A stretch of 64,000 nucleotides of DNA from Capnocytophaga felis (GCF_009684755.1 NZ_BLBC01000007.1:61375-125374); one strand, 5' to 3'; positions 45,426 to 55,215 are shown, numbered from the stretch's first letter. The notes: generated from the sequence alone by a model not told the origin. A program made the numbers and translations.

Positions 45426-47681
45426 TCAAGAATAAACTTCTTGACTGATTTTTGCGTTTAGTTCCTTCGTAATATCAATGCTTGTCCATTTTGTAAACAT
45501 GTATTTCTGCTCTTTCATATAATTAACAATCTGCTGTCCTTCTGCTCTTGAAACACCTACAGCTTGAAGAAATTTTATTCTCTTACTCGGATAAATATAA
45601 GGACAAGCAGCCATATCTAGTGCAAATATAATATATTCAGCAGATATATATCTTCTATTAGCAGGTATTTCATTTATCTTTTTCAGAGCGTGGTCAACAA
45701 TAAGATTCTTTAGATCTATAAACTGTTTCACATTACCGAAGTAATATACCAGAATTGTAACTGCTAACATATTCAACTTCGGGAATGTTTTTATCGTTCT
45801 ATCGTTGTTATACCTTATTCTAAGATATCGTTCTATTTCAAGTAGGGACAAATGGTATTTGCTATTCATACTGCGTAGTATGATTAAGAAATATAATGTT
45901 TCTAGCTGGACATTGTCATCCATGGGGGCTGTTTGTAGTACTACGCTTATTTCATCTCGCATCTTCTTGAACACTATCTCACGAGTGTATTCGGTAAAAC
46001 GATGAACTATTGATTTATTCTTGCCTACCCTCAAACTATAATTATTGTCCAAATAAATCAAAATAATATTTAGAATTTGCATTACCTTGAGAGTCGTGTT
46101 AATACGTTTGCTGTTCGCATAGAGGAAGAAAACTGCATCAAGAATATTAAAAAGGTATTTCGACAAAACCTTTTCAAGTTGTCTTCTTTTCTTTTCTACT
46201 TGTGGATATAAATCCCTTAAATTCAAATCAACTGCCGATAAGCACAGGACTTTATAGTATCCATCAAGCTTTTTCAGGTTTCTCTCTAGTCGAATGGCTA
46301 AGCGAGCCATTGTGTAGTTGAGGACATCTTTAGCTTCTACATTATTGGCAGATACAATAGCCTTAAATCGTTTATTGAAATCAGTTGCATTTAAGCGAAA
46401 ATAAATATCAGTAGTTAAACAACTGAGCGTTTTTTCACGATCAATCTTTAGAAGTTGCTCCTCTGCTTCCATTGATGTGTCCTGTTCTGTTTCTTCTATT
46501 TCTTCTTCAATAGATTGCTCAGATTCAGGTTCGTTGGTATATAGTTTGATAGTATCATTGAGTAAACTGTCTATCGCAATTTTTGTTTTTGTTATATCTG
46601 TAACAAAAGGACGTTCAAGAGTCTTACTCTTTTCTTGACTAAGACTCAACTTAAACTCTTTTAGATACATTTGAAATAGCTGTTCGGCATCAACCTTAAC
46701 AGCTTCGCTATTGTAGAAAAAGAAATAATCATCCACATAGCGATAACATTCATAATCCACTTTGTTTCGGTAACCTTTTTCATATAATTGCTGCTCTACC
46801 ATTTGATCAACATGTTGCATAATAACTTCTGCAAATATGCGTGAACACTCTGGTCCAATGACTATGCCATTTGTTTCGTTATAGTTCATCTCTTGCATCA
46901 TCTTATCCCATAATGCACCAACGGATCCATCACACTTACCTTCAAATGTGTCTTTATATATGTCCACACCACCACTAATTGCCCAAGCTATTGAATGCGT
47001 ATATATACTGTCGAAGCAGTTCTGTACATCCATCTTTAGTAGATGAGAGAACTTCTTTTCAGCACGCTGATATCTATAATCTTCATAGAATTTATAGATA
47101 TTAGTGTATTGTTTATAGCTAAAGAATGTTTTTAGATTCTCATATTCGTTGAAGTACATTTCCATTTTATCTGTTTTCTTTCCCATAAGCACGTGATGGA
47201 GCCGATCTTTATAATAAAAATAACAAGCTACTTTATTGGGGTATCTTATGGAAAAATTACTTTTAGAACAGAGATATATGATGGTATCCTTATATCTGTT
47301 GTATAAATCAACCACTTTAATTTGATTGGCAGGATGTATCAATGAAAGATATCTATGTTTCAGAGGTTTGTGCTGTATGCTATATACGAATGGAATACGT
47401 TTGAGGTCATGTGTTCTGAGCTCCAAAGAGTTCCTACCTTCGAATTCAGAAATCTTTCGGCAAAAGATTATAGCCAACACACCCAATATACCTTTGTCGT
47501 CTGTTCTATTCCAATGTAATGTATCTTGCCCTTCTCTACCTATTTCTATCCAGATACCATTACGCACTAGAAATCGATAAAAGTAACGATTACTAAAAAT
47601 CAATGGAAGTTCGTATGGTAGTACATCCGAGAATACTACTCGTTCTTTCTTGTAGCGAAGTCTGATTTTCTTTCTTCTCAT
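45426..47681 (-). CDS. drt3b: Reverse transcriptase, DRT3b-like (larger subunit)
   Basis: 751 residues from ATG 47681 (an earlier ATG at 47687 is in frame). RT palm with motif A 'LLKMDVQNCFDSIY' (Asp near 218), motif B-like 'NGIVIGPECSRIFAEVIMQH' and YVDD (near 315-318) in 'CYRYVDDYFFFY'. A long C-terminal alpha-helical extension (about 380-751) is typical of the UG/Abi group of RTs rather than retrons or group II introns; no maturase or endonuclease domain is seen. The ATGA overlap with the upstream RT gene implies translational coupling. Assigned to DRT3b (UG8-like) by size and partner; family assignment is from memory and needs a profile search. Confidence 0.75.
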   Translation of the reverse strand: MRRKKIRLRYKKERVVFSDVLPYELPLIFSNRYFYRFLVRNGIWIEIGREGQDTLHWNRTDDKGILGVLAIIFCRKISEFEGRNSLELRTHDLKRIPFVYSIQHKPLKHRYLSLIHPANQIKVVDLYNRYKDTIIYLCSKSNFSIRYPNKVACYFYYKDRLHHVLMGKKTDKMEMYFNEYENLKTFFSYKQYTNIYKFYEDYRYQRAEKKFSHLLKMDVQNCFDSIYTHSIAWAISGGVDIYKDTFEGKCDGSVGALWDKMMQEMNYNETNGIVIGPECSRIFAEVIMQHVDQMVEQQLYEKGYRNKVDYECYRYVDDYFFFYNSEAVKVDAEQLFQMYLKEFKLSLSQEKSKTLERPFVTDITKTKIAIDSLLNDTIKLYTNEPESEQSIEEEIEETEQDTSMEAEEQLLKIDREKTLSCLTTDIYFRLNATDFNKRFKAIVSANNVEAKDVLNYTMARLAIRLERNLKKLDGYYKVLCLSAVDLNLRDLYPQVEKKRRQLEKVLSKYLFNILDAVFFLYANSKRINTTLKVMQILNIILIYLDNNYSLRVGKNKSIVHRFTEYTREIVFKKMRDEISVVLQTAPMDDNVQLETLYFLIILRSMNSKYHLSLLEIERYLRIRYNNDRTIKTFPKLNMLAVTILVYYFGNVKQFIDLKNLIVDHALKKINEIPANRRYISAEYIIFALDMAACPYIYPSKRIKFLQAVGVSRAEGQQIVNYMKEQKYMFTKWTSIDITKELNAKISQEVYS

Positions 47682-49087
47682 AACCATTTCTTTATTTCCT
47701 GAATACGCTGAATACTGAAGGAAAACATTTTACGTTCTCTCCATCTATGATTGAAATCTATGCTTGATATACGCTTAACGAGCTTAGCCTTTACTTTTGC
47801 GTAATCTTTTAATCCCGCATAAGGTTCTATGGGGTGCTCTTTTAGGTATGTTGTAAGTTCATCAAGATCTTCCTTGCGATCCAGCAAATCATTACTATAG
47901 AACAAGCCAACCTTTACGCTATTCTTCGATTTGAATAGTTTGAAATTACCAGTAAGAATATTCAATGAGTCAAATAGATCACAATATGCTTGCTTAATAT
48001 TGTACTTGCAGAGAGTTTCAAAATGGTCTATTGCATGATCAATTTTTTTATGGTATCGCTCCTTCTTTTTATCTGAAAGCCCATACGAAACTGACAGTTT
48101 TTTTGCGGTTCGATTCATGTACAAACAGTATCCTAGATAGTTCATAGGGTTTTCGACATAATTGTCTTTGGTAAAATCCATAATGCGACACTTGCCGGAT
48201 CTATCTCCAGATGGTTTCAAAGATAAACCATAAGTTTGGAAAAAAGCTGTCATATCGGCATAATACTGGTCTATAGAAGATTCAATAGGCAATGAGGAAA
48301 GAATGATAAAAATATCATCAACATACCTTGCATAGAACATCACCTCCTTTCGAGAAGATATTTTAGCGTCAATATCCCTCATATATAACTCACTTAAGTA
48401 TGAACTGATCCCTATACCACGAGGTACTCCTCGTGATGGAGAAGCGAATTCATGACCTTTGATTTTCTCATATTCTCCCAATATACCTTTAATAAACGCT
48501 TTAGATTTATTAGATAGTAAGGTGTTGTCAAATATCATCGGCATTAGTTTGTCATGAGGTATAGACTCATAGAAACTTGAGATATCTGTTCGAATAACAT
48601 AAACTGGAATATCAGAATTCAAAAAAGTCTTGATGTTTGCCAATATGCTATGTCGGTTAGCCTGCTTTACCTTGAAGGTTTGTCGAATATTATATTGAAG
48701 TTGCTTAATGGCAAATAGATATGCGTGAGATGTCACATCTAACGTATAAACTTCTTTGTTGTCATCGGCAACAAATTTATTCAAAGAAAACTTAAAGCCA
48801 TGAGCATTTACTTGTTTGTCGATAGTTTCCAAATAAATGCGTAATACATCCTTTTTTTGCTCTATAAGGTTCTTTAATTCGACTTTTTTTATTTCAAGTT
48901 CTAATGCTTCCTCCTGTGTTCTGTCTTTTTTCTGCCTAAGAACTGACACCGCTTTCTTTAGCTCCTCAGATCTTGCTAAAACATCACGATACTCTTCAGG
49001 CATAGTCTGTATGTCTATATTGCCTTTACGACTCTCAAGGCAATAAATGGTTTCAAAATTATGTGCAGAAAAAGATTGATCAAGCAT
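47678..49087 (-). CDS. drt3a: Reverse transcriptase, DRT3a-like (smaller subunit)
   Basis: 469 residues. An N-terminal coiled-coil-like region (about 30-95) precedes the RT fingers and palm: 'QANRHSILANIKTFLNSDIPVYVIRTDISSFYESIPHDKL' (motif A Asp at 168), 'ASPSRGVPRGIGISSYLSELYM' (motif B) and YVDD at 255-258. The C-terminal thumb region ends 'ERKMFSFSIQRIQEIKKWL'. A pair of adjacent, unequal RTs is the hallmark of type 3 defence-associated RTs. It begins 28 bp after the HEAT gene. Lower G+C than the element backbone, in keeping with separate cargo. Confidence 0.75.
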   Translation of the reverse strand: MLDQSFSAHNFETIYCLESRKGNIDIQTMPEEYRDVLARSEELKKAVSVLRQKKDRTQEEALELEIKKVELKNLIEQKKDVLRIYLETIDKQVNAHGFKFSLNKFVADDNKEVYTLDVTSHAYLFAIKQLQYNIRQTFKVKQANRHSILANIKTFLNSDIPVYVIRTDISSFYESIPHDKLMPMIFDNTLLSNKSKAFIKGILGEYEKIKGHEFASPSRGVPRGIGISSYLSELYMRDIDAKISSRKEVMFYARYVDDIFIILSSLPIESSIDQYYADMTAFFQTYGLSLKPSGDRSGKCRIMDFTKDNYVENPMNYLGYCLYMNRTAKKLSVSYGLSDKKKERYHKKIDHAIDHFETLCKYNIKQAYCDLFDSLNILTGNFKLFKSKNSVKVGLFYSNDLLDRKEDLDELTTYLKEHPIEPYAGLKDYAKVKAKLVKRISSIDFNHRWRERKMFSFSIQRIQEIKKWL

Positions 49088-49115
49088 GTTGTTATTCTAT
49101 AGCAAAGTTGAATTT

Positions 49116-49736
49116 CTATTTTAATAATTTTGTTGCAAGTTTGTAGGTAAACATAATTCGAGGATTAGATAAGTCCCATTGCTCCACTTCTTGCCGTATC
49201 AAGTCTGAATGTTTCTTGCTTATATCCCTTAAAGCGTTTCCAACAGATTTACGAAGATATTCGCTTTCGTGTCCTTTGTGCTTAGCGATTAGAGCAATAG
49301 CAACTAATGGGTTTTCTTTGAAGAACGGGCGACTTGTCCAAATTCTCAACCCCTCCGTTACAGCACGGATAACATTCGGTTTGTTATCATTCAACCATTC
49401 TTCAATGAGAGGTAAAGATGCTTCATACCCCCTGTGTTTGCAAACTTCATCAAAAGCCTTTGCAAGCATTTCCTGCACTCTCCAATTCTCATCGGTGCTT
49501 ATTCGCTTTTTCAGAAGACAAAGTGCGTTATTATCTTCTGTTGCCAATCTGCCCAAGATTGTTGTTGCCAACATTCGTGCTTGATAGGCTTCGTGTTCAA
49601 ACAAAGTGAGTGCAAGTTCAAAACATTGTTCTTTCGGGTGTGTGGAAACAACCTCGCCAGCTCCATCAATAATATGCTGAAACCCATGTTCAATTTGCTG
49701 TATCTTATTCAAGATATTGTCTATTCCCATTGTCAT
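49116..49736 (-). CDS. HEAT-repeat protein
   Basis: 206 residues of alternating helices: '[26 protein letters not shown]', '[47 protein letters not shown]' and '[27 protein letters not shown]' look like HEAT units related to the AlkD-type DNA glycosylase scaffold. Catalytic residues of AlkD cannot be confirmed by eye. The start overlaps the upstream GNAT stop by four bases (ATGA), so the pair is translationally coupled. Role in the cargo is unknown. Confidence 0.7.
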   Translation of the reverse strand: MTMGIDNILNKIQQIEHGFQHIIDGAGEVVSTHPKEQCFELALTLFEHEAYQARMLATTILGRLATEDNNALCLLKKRISTDENWRVQEMLAKAFDEVCKHRGYEASLPLIEEWLNDNKPNVIRAVTEGLRIWTSRPFFKENPLVAIALIAKHKGHESEYLRKSVGNALRDISKKHSDLIRQEVEQWDLSNPRIMFTYKLATKLLK

Positions 49737-50176
49737 AAATCCTTTCTAAGGTAAATCATATCTACGAGTTGTATATCTCGTTCGAAAATTGGATGGTCGT
49801 AATTGTCAGTGAAGAAATTCTCTATCCGATGAGACTTTTCAAAACCACAGCCTTCATAAAACGATAGGATTGCAGGAACTTCACCAGTACCGACAAGCAT
49901 TGCCCTATAGTCTTTTTTGTAGAAATCGGAAATATAATCTATCAATCTTCTACCGTAACCTTTACCCTGATATTGCTCGTATGTCGCTATGTTCTTCAAT
50001 TCACAGGTATCACTGCTTACAGGCACTACAACGCAAATGCTTTTCAAGTCATCGTCGTATAAGGCAAACAAGTCTCCACACGACAAATACTTGTCAATCA
50101 TATTTTCCTGTTCGTCCGCTAACAGCAATAAATCAAGAAATTGTTTCTTGTTTTTGGTAACTCGTTCTATTTTCAT
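49733..50176 (-). CDS. GNAT family acetyltransferase
   Basis: 147 residues. GNAT core with '[31 protein letters not shown]' (acetyl-CoA-binding motif A, QGKGYG) followed by '[19 protein letters not shown]'. The end '[23 protein letters not shown]' resembles Bacteroides and Firmicutes small N-acetyltransferases of unknown substrate. Eight bases after the MarR stop and overlapping the HEAT start, so part of a four-gene operon. Confidence 0.85.
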   Translation of the reverse strand: MKIERVTKNKKQFLDLLLLADEQENMIDKYLSCGDLFALYDDDLKSICVVVPVSSDTCELKNIATYEQYQGKGYGRRLIDYISDFYKKDYRAMLVGTGEVPAILSFYEGCGFEKSHRIENFFTDNYDHPIFERDIQLVDMIYLRKDL

Positions 50177-50184
50177 GATGTCTG

Positions 50185-50658
50185 TTACGTTGAGGAACTA
50201 CCTATGTCGTTCTTGATTAGTTGGCGCATACTTTCGTTGAAACTTTCTCGCTCGGTGCGGAGAACTCCAAAGAACTCTCTATCTGTTTGCTCCACTGCAA
50301 CTACTGCTTTTTGTACAAGGTCTAAGGCTTTTCGAGTGAGGGTTATTTCTTTGGCTCGCGTATCCGTTCTATGCTCTCTTCTCTCTATCAGTCCTTTTGA
50401 TTGTAGTGTGCGCAAAACCTTAGAGACCATCATACGATCGGTTTTACTTTGATTTGCAATATCAATCTGTGTTACGATATTACCATTTTGAGAAAGCGAA
50501 GCAGCGGTTGCCAATAGCACGAATTGCGTGTGTGTCAAATCCAATAAATCCAATGATTGCTTTATGCGACGCTGCCAAAGTGTTGTAACCTGCCAAAGCA
50601 GAAACCCCGAACTATCTTCTGCCTTTTCGGCTCCAAAAACAATGTCTGTCTTATTCAT
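50185..50658 (-). CDS. MarR family transcriptional regulator
   Basis: 157 residues from ATG 50658; the longer frame to 50739 is a read-through of the upstream gene. Winged helix with '[71 protein letters not shown]'-type MarR pattern (here RKALDLV). Its ATG overlaps the stop of the SRPBCC gene (ATGA). It may control this four-gene operon in response to a small ligand. Whether it also controls the RT genes is open. Confidence 0.88.
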   Translation of the reverse strand: MNKTDIVFGAEKAEDSSGFLLWQVTTLWQRRIKQSLDLLDLTHTQFVLLATAASLSQNGNIVTQIDIANQSKTDRMMVSKVLRTLQSKGLIERREHRTDTRAKEITLTRKALDLVQKAVVAVEQTDREFFGVLRTERESFNESMRQLIKNDIGSSST

Positions 50659-51074
50659 AGTGTCTTGGCTATGTTTATTTGTTTTACAACATCTTTTGGA
50701 ATTGAATTGAACAGATTTTGGGCAATAAGTTTCACCCACAAGAAACTCAACACTCCTTTTACCGTGATAGTATATGAAATTCTCAACCCATCAGAGGTTT
50801 CCTCAAACAAATGCTCGTGATAAATTTTTGCCAAAGGAAAAGAGGAAACCGTGATAAACATTTTTTTCTCTATTATTTCTGAAATGACAATCTTTATCTT
50901 CGGACCTCCCTTAGGTTTCAATAGAATGTGACTACCTTGTTCAAACGATCCATTCAATTGGGCATATTCCACCCCGCTATCCCATGTATGCCAGCCATTG
51001 ACATCAGCAAATAGCTTCCACATTTGTTCTCTTGCAACTTCGTTCGTTGTAATAGAATACGTTTTTGACCACAT
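50655..51074 (-). CDS. SRPBCC (polyketide cyclase-like) protein
   Basis: 139 residues with the helix-grip pattern: 'YSITTNEVAREQMWKLFADVNGWHTWDSGVEYAQLNGSFEQGSHILLKPKGG' and 'HLFEETSDGLRISYTITVKG'. SRPBCC proteins bind hydrophobic ligands; here it may supply or bind the ligand for the MarR protein coded right after it with a four-base overlap. First gene of the SRPBCC-MarR-GNAT-HEAT operon. Confidence 0.8.
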   Translation of the reverse strand: MWSKTYSITTNEVAREQMWKLFADVNGWHTWDSGVEYAQLNGSFEQGSHILLKPKGGPKIKIVISEIIEKKMFITVSSFPLAKIYHEHLFEETSDGLRISYTITVKGVLSFLWVKLIAQNLFNSIPKDVVKQINIAKTL

Positions 51075-51246
51075 ATTTAAATTGTCTTATGTTCTGAATA
51101 TTTCAGGAAATGAATGAACCGAAAAAATCGACGTTTCGCATCCCTATTCTTTCTATCTTCATGTGAGAAATCGTTTTGTAGCCACAAAGATAATATACCC
51201 GACAACAATAATCAAAGAATATAGAGCAATTTTGTCATAAAGAGTT

Positions 51247-51540
51247 TCATCTCCGATAATTCTCTTGCAGTAATCGGTTGATGTCGGAGAGGCGATAGAG
51301 GATTTTCCCTGCAATTTGGGTGTAGGGAATAATGCCCTTGTCGCGATAATCCTGCAAGGTGCGGGGGCTGACGAAAAGCCGTTCGCACACTTCTCTCCCC
51401 GTGAGATAGATTTCTCCTCCGAACAGCGGACGATGCGTTTGGGCAATCTCCCGAATACGTTTGCTTACTTCTTGAATGCCCGAAATGAGTTGTTTCATTT
51501 CGGGCGTTTCTTTATTTATGATTTCGTGTTCCATAGTCAT
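51247..51540 (-). CDS. HTH (excisionase/MerR-like) protein 2
   Basis: 97 residues. C-terminal 'EIYLTGREVCERLFVSPRTLQDYRDKGIIPYTQIAGKILYRLSDINRLLQ' is an HTH_17-type DNA-binding domain common in Bacteroidota mobile elements, where a pair of such genes acts as excision or transfer regulators. It overlaps the upstream HTH gene by four bases (ATGA). Confidence 0.85.
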   Translation of the reverse strand: MTMEHEIINKETPEMKQLISGIQEVSKRIREIAQTHRPLFGGEIYLTGREVCERLFVSPRTLQDYRDKGIIPYTQIAGKILYRLSDINRLLQENYRR

Positions 51541-51815
51541 TGTATTTTTCGGTTCGACTTTTCGAGGAGTGCTTCCACATCCTCACGTTTGTAGTAGCAC
51601 TTATGCCCGATTTGAATGAAGGGCAATACGGAAGTATCCCGATAATGCTGGAGCGTCCGTTTGCTGATGTTGAGTATTCGGCACACGTCCCCATTGTGCA
51701 ACAGATCAGGGACTTCGGGCTTCGTGCCGAAATTCTCTCTCATACAAAGAGCCAGTTCTTCGATGCTCTTTTTCAGTTCCTCCCAAGCGGAGGAGTCGAT
51801 GGCTGTAAATCTCAT
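51537..51815 (-). CDS. HTH (excisionase/MerR-like) protein 1
   Basis: 92 residues with 'DLLHNGDVCRILNISKRTLQHYRDTSVLPFIQIGHKCYYKREDVEALLE', an HTH_17 domain closely related to the protein coded next. Tandem arrangement and position opposite the replication and mobilization genes fit the control module of mobilizable Bacteroides elements. Confidence 0.85.
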   Translation of the reverse strand: MRFTAIDSSAWEELKKSIEELALCMRENFGTKPEVPDLLHNGDVCRILNISKRTLQHYRDTSVLPFIQIGHKCYYKREDVEALLEKSNRKIQ

Positions 51816-52395
51816 ATCAATATCGTTTTAATTGTTGTTATTTCCTCTTTTTGATGCAAATGTATGCAGTCGAAATCCTTGTTCCCAGACCTGATGAAAG
51901 CAAGGGAAATAGCAGGAACTTGCAGGCAAATGTATAAGTAAAACCTATCTGTTTTCAGAAGGGATTCCCTGCCATTTCTCTCTGTTCCCCCGAATTCCTT
52001 TCGAGGGAAAAAATCCTGTTTCGATGCGAAAATAACGAACCGACATATACTGTTTACCCCATTCCTGTTAAGTGGATACTTCTGGCGTCGAAATGGTATG
52101 AAGTGGCTCTCCTGCCAATGAAAATAGACGCTCCTCTCCCGTCCGAAGAAAAAGGATGCAGACGTTGGCAATCCGATGAAGTCGCTTTCCGAATCGTTCT
52201 CCTCGCTGTTCTCTCCTTGTGAGCCTTTTCGTCCCGATTTCCCCTGTTTGTGTCGCCCATTCTCGGAGCATTTCTCTGTACCTCGAAGCAACAGACACAC
52301 TAACCTTTGGACTCTGTGCTCGCCTCTGTAACTTGGTTTCAGCATCCCATTTCGGGTGAAAGTTCAAAACCAAGCAAACAGAAGAAGAACGAACA
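51816..52395. other. Divergent spacer between HTH and VirE genes
   Basis: About 580 bp with the higher G+C of the element. It must hold the promoters of both operons. Long minus-strand frames here (for example 51812-52345) have no recognisable protein features. Nothing else seen. Confidence 0.5.
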
Positions 52396-53586
52396 ATGAA
52401 AAAAGAAGAGAAGGACAGCCCCTCCAAGAACGCCCAAATAGAAGAGTTCCTTTCGGCTCGCTACGAGTTTCGGTACAACACCGTATTACACCGAGCGGAG
52501 TACCGTCCACGAGGAACGGACGATTACACAGCCATAGACCGCTACCGTATCAATACCCTTAAACGTGCGTTGGACAAAGAAGCCGATGTACAGACCTCGC
52601 CCGAGAATCTGTATAGTATCATCGAAAGCGATTTCTCCCCACGTGTTAATCCTGTACAAACCTATTTCCAAGCGTTACCACTGACGAAAGGAAATGCGGA
52701 AGCTATCACCGCCCTTGCCGACTGCGTGAGCGTAACCAATCCCGAGAAGTGGAGGGAATACCTCACCAAGTGGCTGGTTGCAGTGGTCGCCAACGCAATG
52801 GACGACAAGCAATGTCGTAACCATACCTGCCTTGTGCTGACAGGTGAGCAGGGAAAATTCAAAACCACGTTCCTAGACCTGCTCTGCCCTCCGTCTCTCT
52901 CCGATTACCGCTATACGGGAAAGATATATCCACAGGAGAAGGACGTGTTGAGTCTTATCGGGCAAAATCTCATTATCAACATTGACGACCAACTCAAGGC
53001 CCTCAACAAGCGGGACGAGAACGAACTGAAGAACCTCATTACCTGTCCGCAGGTGAAGTACCGTATGCCTTACGAGAAGCATATCGAGGAGCGACCCCAC
53101 TTGGCGAGTTTCGTGGCTTCGGTCAATGGCAACGATTTCCTCACCGACCCGACAGGAAGTAGACGCTTCCTGCCCTTTGAAGTGCTGGCAATAGATATAG
53201 ACCGAGCCAAGAGCATTCCGATGGATGCCGTTTACAGCGAAGCCAAGACCCTATTGAATGAAGGGTTTCGCTATTGGTTCAATGATGAAGAGATTATTGA
53301 ATTGCATAGAAACAGCGAAGCCTTCCAAGTCTATACGACAGAGATGGAACTGTTGCTCCGCTATTTCACCTTTCCCACGGAGGCAGAGACGGCAACAAAA
53401 CGCTTCTATATGACCAATTCGGAGATAGTGGGTTACCTCTCCTGCTATACCCGACAGCAGCTCTCTCCCAAACGGATGGGGGAAGCCTTGCGAAAGGCCG
53501 GTTATACGAGAGAGTGTCGCAGGATAAACGGCAATCCCGTGTATGTCTATGCCGTCCGTAAGGTTTACCCAGAGCAACCGCCATAG
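52396..53586 (+). CDS. VirE-type P-loop ATPase with DUF3874-like C-terminus
   Basis: 396 residues. P-loop GEQGKFKTT at 150-158, Walker B 'NIDDQ' at 195-199 and 'SVNGNDFLTDPTGSRRFLPFEV' (helicase-like sensor) are those of the VirE domain (virulence-associated E, D5/SF3-like). The end 'SEIVGYLSCYTRQQLSPKRMGEALRKAG' resembles DUF3874. Such proteins are thought to be replicative helicases or primase-associated proteins of mobile elements. The longer N-terminal module seen in many relatives is reduced here. Followed by the primase-like gene after 326 bp. Confidence 0.85.
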   Translation: MKKEEKDSPSKNAQIEEFLSARYEFRYNTVLHRAEYRPRGTDDYTAIDRYRINTLKRALDKEADVQTSPENLYSIIESDFSPRVNPVQTYFQALPLTKGNAEAITALADCVSVTNPEKWREYLTKWLVAVVANAMDDKQCRNHTCLVLTGEQGKFKTTFLDLLCPPSLSDYRYTGKIYPQEKDVLSLIGQNLIINIDDQLKALNKRDENELKNLITCPQVKYRMPYEKHIEERPHLASFVASVNGNDFLTDPTGSRRFLPFEVLAIDIDRAKSIPMDAVYSEAKTLLNEGFRYWFNDEEIIELHRNSEAFQVYTTEMELLLRYFTFPTEAETATKRFYMTNSEIVGYLSCYTRQQLSPKRMGEALRKAGYTRECRRINGNPVYVYAVRKVYPEQPP

Positions 53587-53912
53587 CACACTATCCCCCC
53601 TTATAATATTCCTTTCTCTTTTCTTTCCTATTCTCCTTACTACGTTACTACAACTAAGGATAATACGGTGAAAGAGAAAGGATTGCAGGAGGAATCCATC
53701 TTGCAACACGGCTTACTACCACCTTTCTACGCTTCTACGGCAGAAGGAATAAGGAAAAGCGTAGACAGGAGACGTAGAAGGATAAAACCGAATGAAGTGT
53801 TACACTTTTCTCTTTCACTGTCAATTACTTATCCGAGTGTCGAAGGGTAGTAAGAAGAAAAGGGGAAAATTCCAAAAAGAGAAAACAGAGCGAATAATGA
53901 GATAACGAACAA
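53587..53912. other. Spacer between VirE and primase-like genes
   Basis: 326 bp. A frame at 53668-53850 lacks support; I see no RNA or terminator. Possibly an origin region, but no repeats were found. Confidence 0.4.
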
Positions 53913-54884
53913 ATGAATAACCCAAATCCAATAATAACAGCAATGAATAACGAATATTATGACCTACAATACATCAAGGCGATACCGATAGCCGACTATC
54001 TGCACGCTTGCGGCATCGAGCCTGCCAAGCTTTATAACGGCTATGCCCTTTATCACGCACCTTACCGAGAAGACCCCAATGCCAGCCTGAAAGTGGACTT
54101 TCGGCAAAACTTGTGGCACGACTATGGGACAAGCCAAGGTGGAAGCATCATAGACCTTGTGATGCGGATGCGTGGATGCAGTGCCTACGAAGCAATGGCG
54201 CATCTTGCCGAAAGGAAAGCGATAACCCTCGCTTCCTCTTCCTTTCATCGTGAAACTCACACAGGACAGATAAGAGGTGAACAGCGACCAAGTAATGTAA
54301 GGCGTATTCTCTTCATCAGCGAAGAGTTGCCCCTGTATCTGCAAAACTATCTTCGAGAGGTACGCAGGATAGACCTTGCCGTGGCAAGTCCTTATCTCCG
54401 TCATATTCGCTACGAAGTAGGAGGACGAGAGTATTCTGCCATCGGCTTTGCCAATCGTGCAGGAGGATATGAACTCCGAGACGACAAGACATTCAAGGGC
54501 ACAATCGCTCCAAAGGATATTTCTCTGATTGCAGGAGAAGCGAACAATGCTCCTCACTGCATCTTTGAGGGCTTTATGGATTTCCTTTCCCTTCTCACGA
54601 TGAAAGGAAAAGAAATCGCTCCCTGCCTTGTACTGAACTCGGTCAGTAATCTTTCACGAGCCATTGCCTATCTCCACGAGAAAGGTATCGATTCCGTTCA
54701 AGCTTTCTTCGATAACGACCAAGCTGGACGACAAGCCCTACATTCTTTACAATCGGCAGGTATCAACGTGGAGGATATGAGCCGACACTATTCCCGATAC
54801 AAAGACCTCAATGAGTACCACGTTGCCCAAAGAACAGGGCAAAAACAGGTGATACCACCTCGCAAACGAGGACTTAGACGATAA
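53913..54884 (+). CDS. CHC2/Toprim primase-like protein
   Basis: 323 residues from ATG 53913 (53943 also possible). The N-terminal part follows the CHC2 zinc-ribbon pattern of DnaG-like primases but without the cysteines ('YALYHAPYREDPNASLKVDFRQNLWHDYGTSQGGSIIDLVMRM'). The C-terminal Toprim domain has EGFMD (219-223) and DNDQAG (267-272), the Glu and Asp metal ligands. It likely primes DNA synthesis during element replication or transfer, next to the VirE ATPase and MobV genes. Confidence 0.85.
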   Translation: MNNPNPIITAMNNEYYDLQYIKAIPIADYLHACGIEPAKLYNGYALYHAPYREDPNASLKVDFRQNLWHDYGTSQGGSIIDLVMRMRGCSAYEAMAHLAERKAITLASSSFHRETHTGQIRGEQRPSNVRRILFISEELPLYLQNYLREVRRIDLAVASPYLRHIRYEVGGREYSAIGFANRAGGYELRDDKTFKGTIAPKDISLIAGEANNAPHCIFEGFMDFLSLLTMKGKEIAPCLVLNSVSNLSRAIAYLHEKGIDSVQAFFDNDQAGRQALHSLQSAGINVEDMSRHYSRYKDLNEYHVAQRTGQKQVIPPRKRGLRR

Positions 54885-55215
54885 GGCAAAAGAGAGCAAA
54901 CAACATTATTCTATCATCAGGTATTCAAAGATGCAGGAAATAAAATGTATGCGAATAAACGGCTTTGTTTCGATAGCTACGGCAGTTCCTCAGAACAGCA
55001 AGTTTGCAGAGCCAAACTTAGAAACAAAGCGTGCAGGCATTCACAGAATGCAACGTAACAAGAAAGAAGTACGAGCAGGGCGGAGCGGACATTTCAAGAA
55101 ATGCCATAGCTCATTAGGGTATTTTCTTCACGCTGCACTCCGTTATCGCTAAAAATACCCTTCTGAGCCAAGGGAGTCCGCCCCTTTGGATACCCCTTAA
55201 AACAAACTTCAAACA
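54885..55215. promoter_or_regulatory. Putative oriT region upstream of mobV
   Basis: 330 bp without a supported gene. Inverted repeat AGGGTATTTT (55116-55125) and AAAATACCCT (55152-55161) spans a 26-nt spacer, followed by CCCTT...AAGGG (55158-55162, 55170-55174). In MobV elements the nick site lies just upstream of the relaxase gene, so this is where I would look for oriT. The nick position is not seen. Confidence 0.45.

Noticed and set aside
45426..49087. Retron or group II intron
   Set aside because: Two RTs, no maturase or endonuclease domain, no intron domains seen, and no msr/msd layout next to a single RT.
51812..52345. Minus-strand frame of 177 residues
   Set aside because: No domain, no promoter logic and an atypical composition; probably chance in G+C-richer DNA.
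54931..55152. Plus-strand frame of 73 residues upstream of mobV
   Set aside because: No recognisable MobC or DNA-binding motif, and it overlaps the inverted repeat of the putative oriT.
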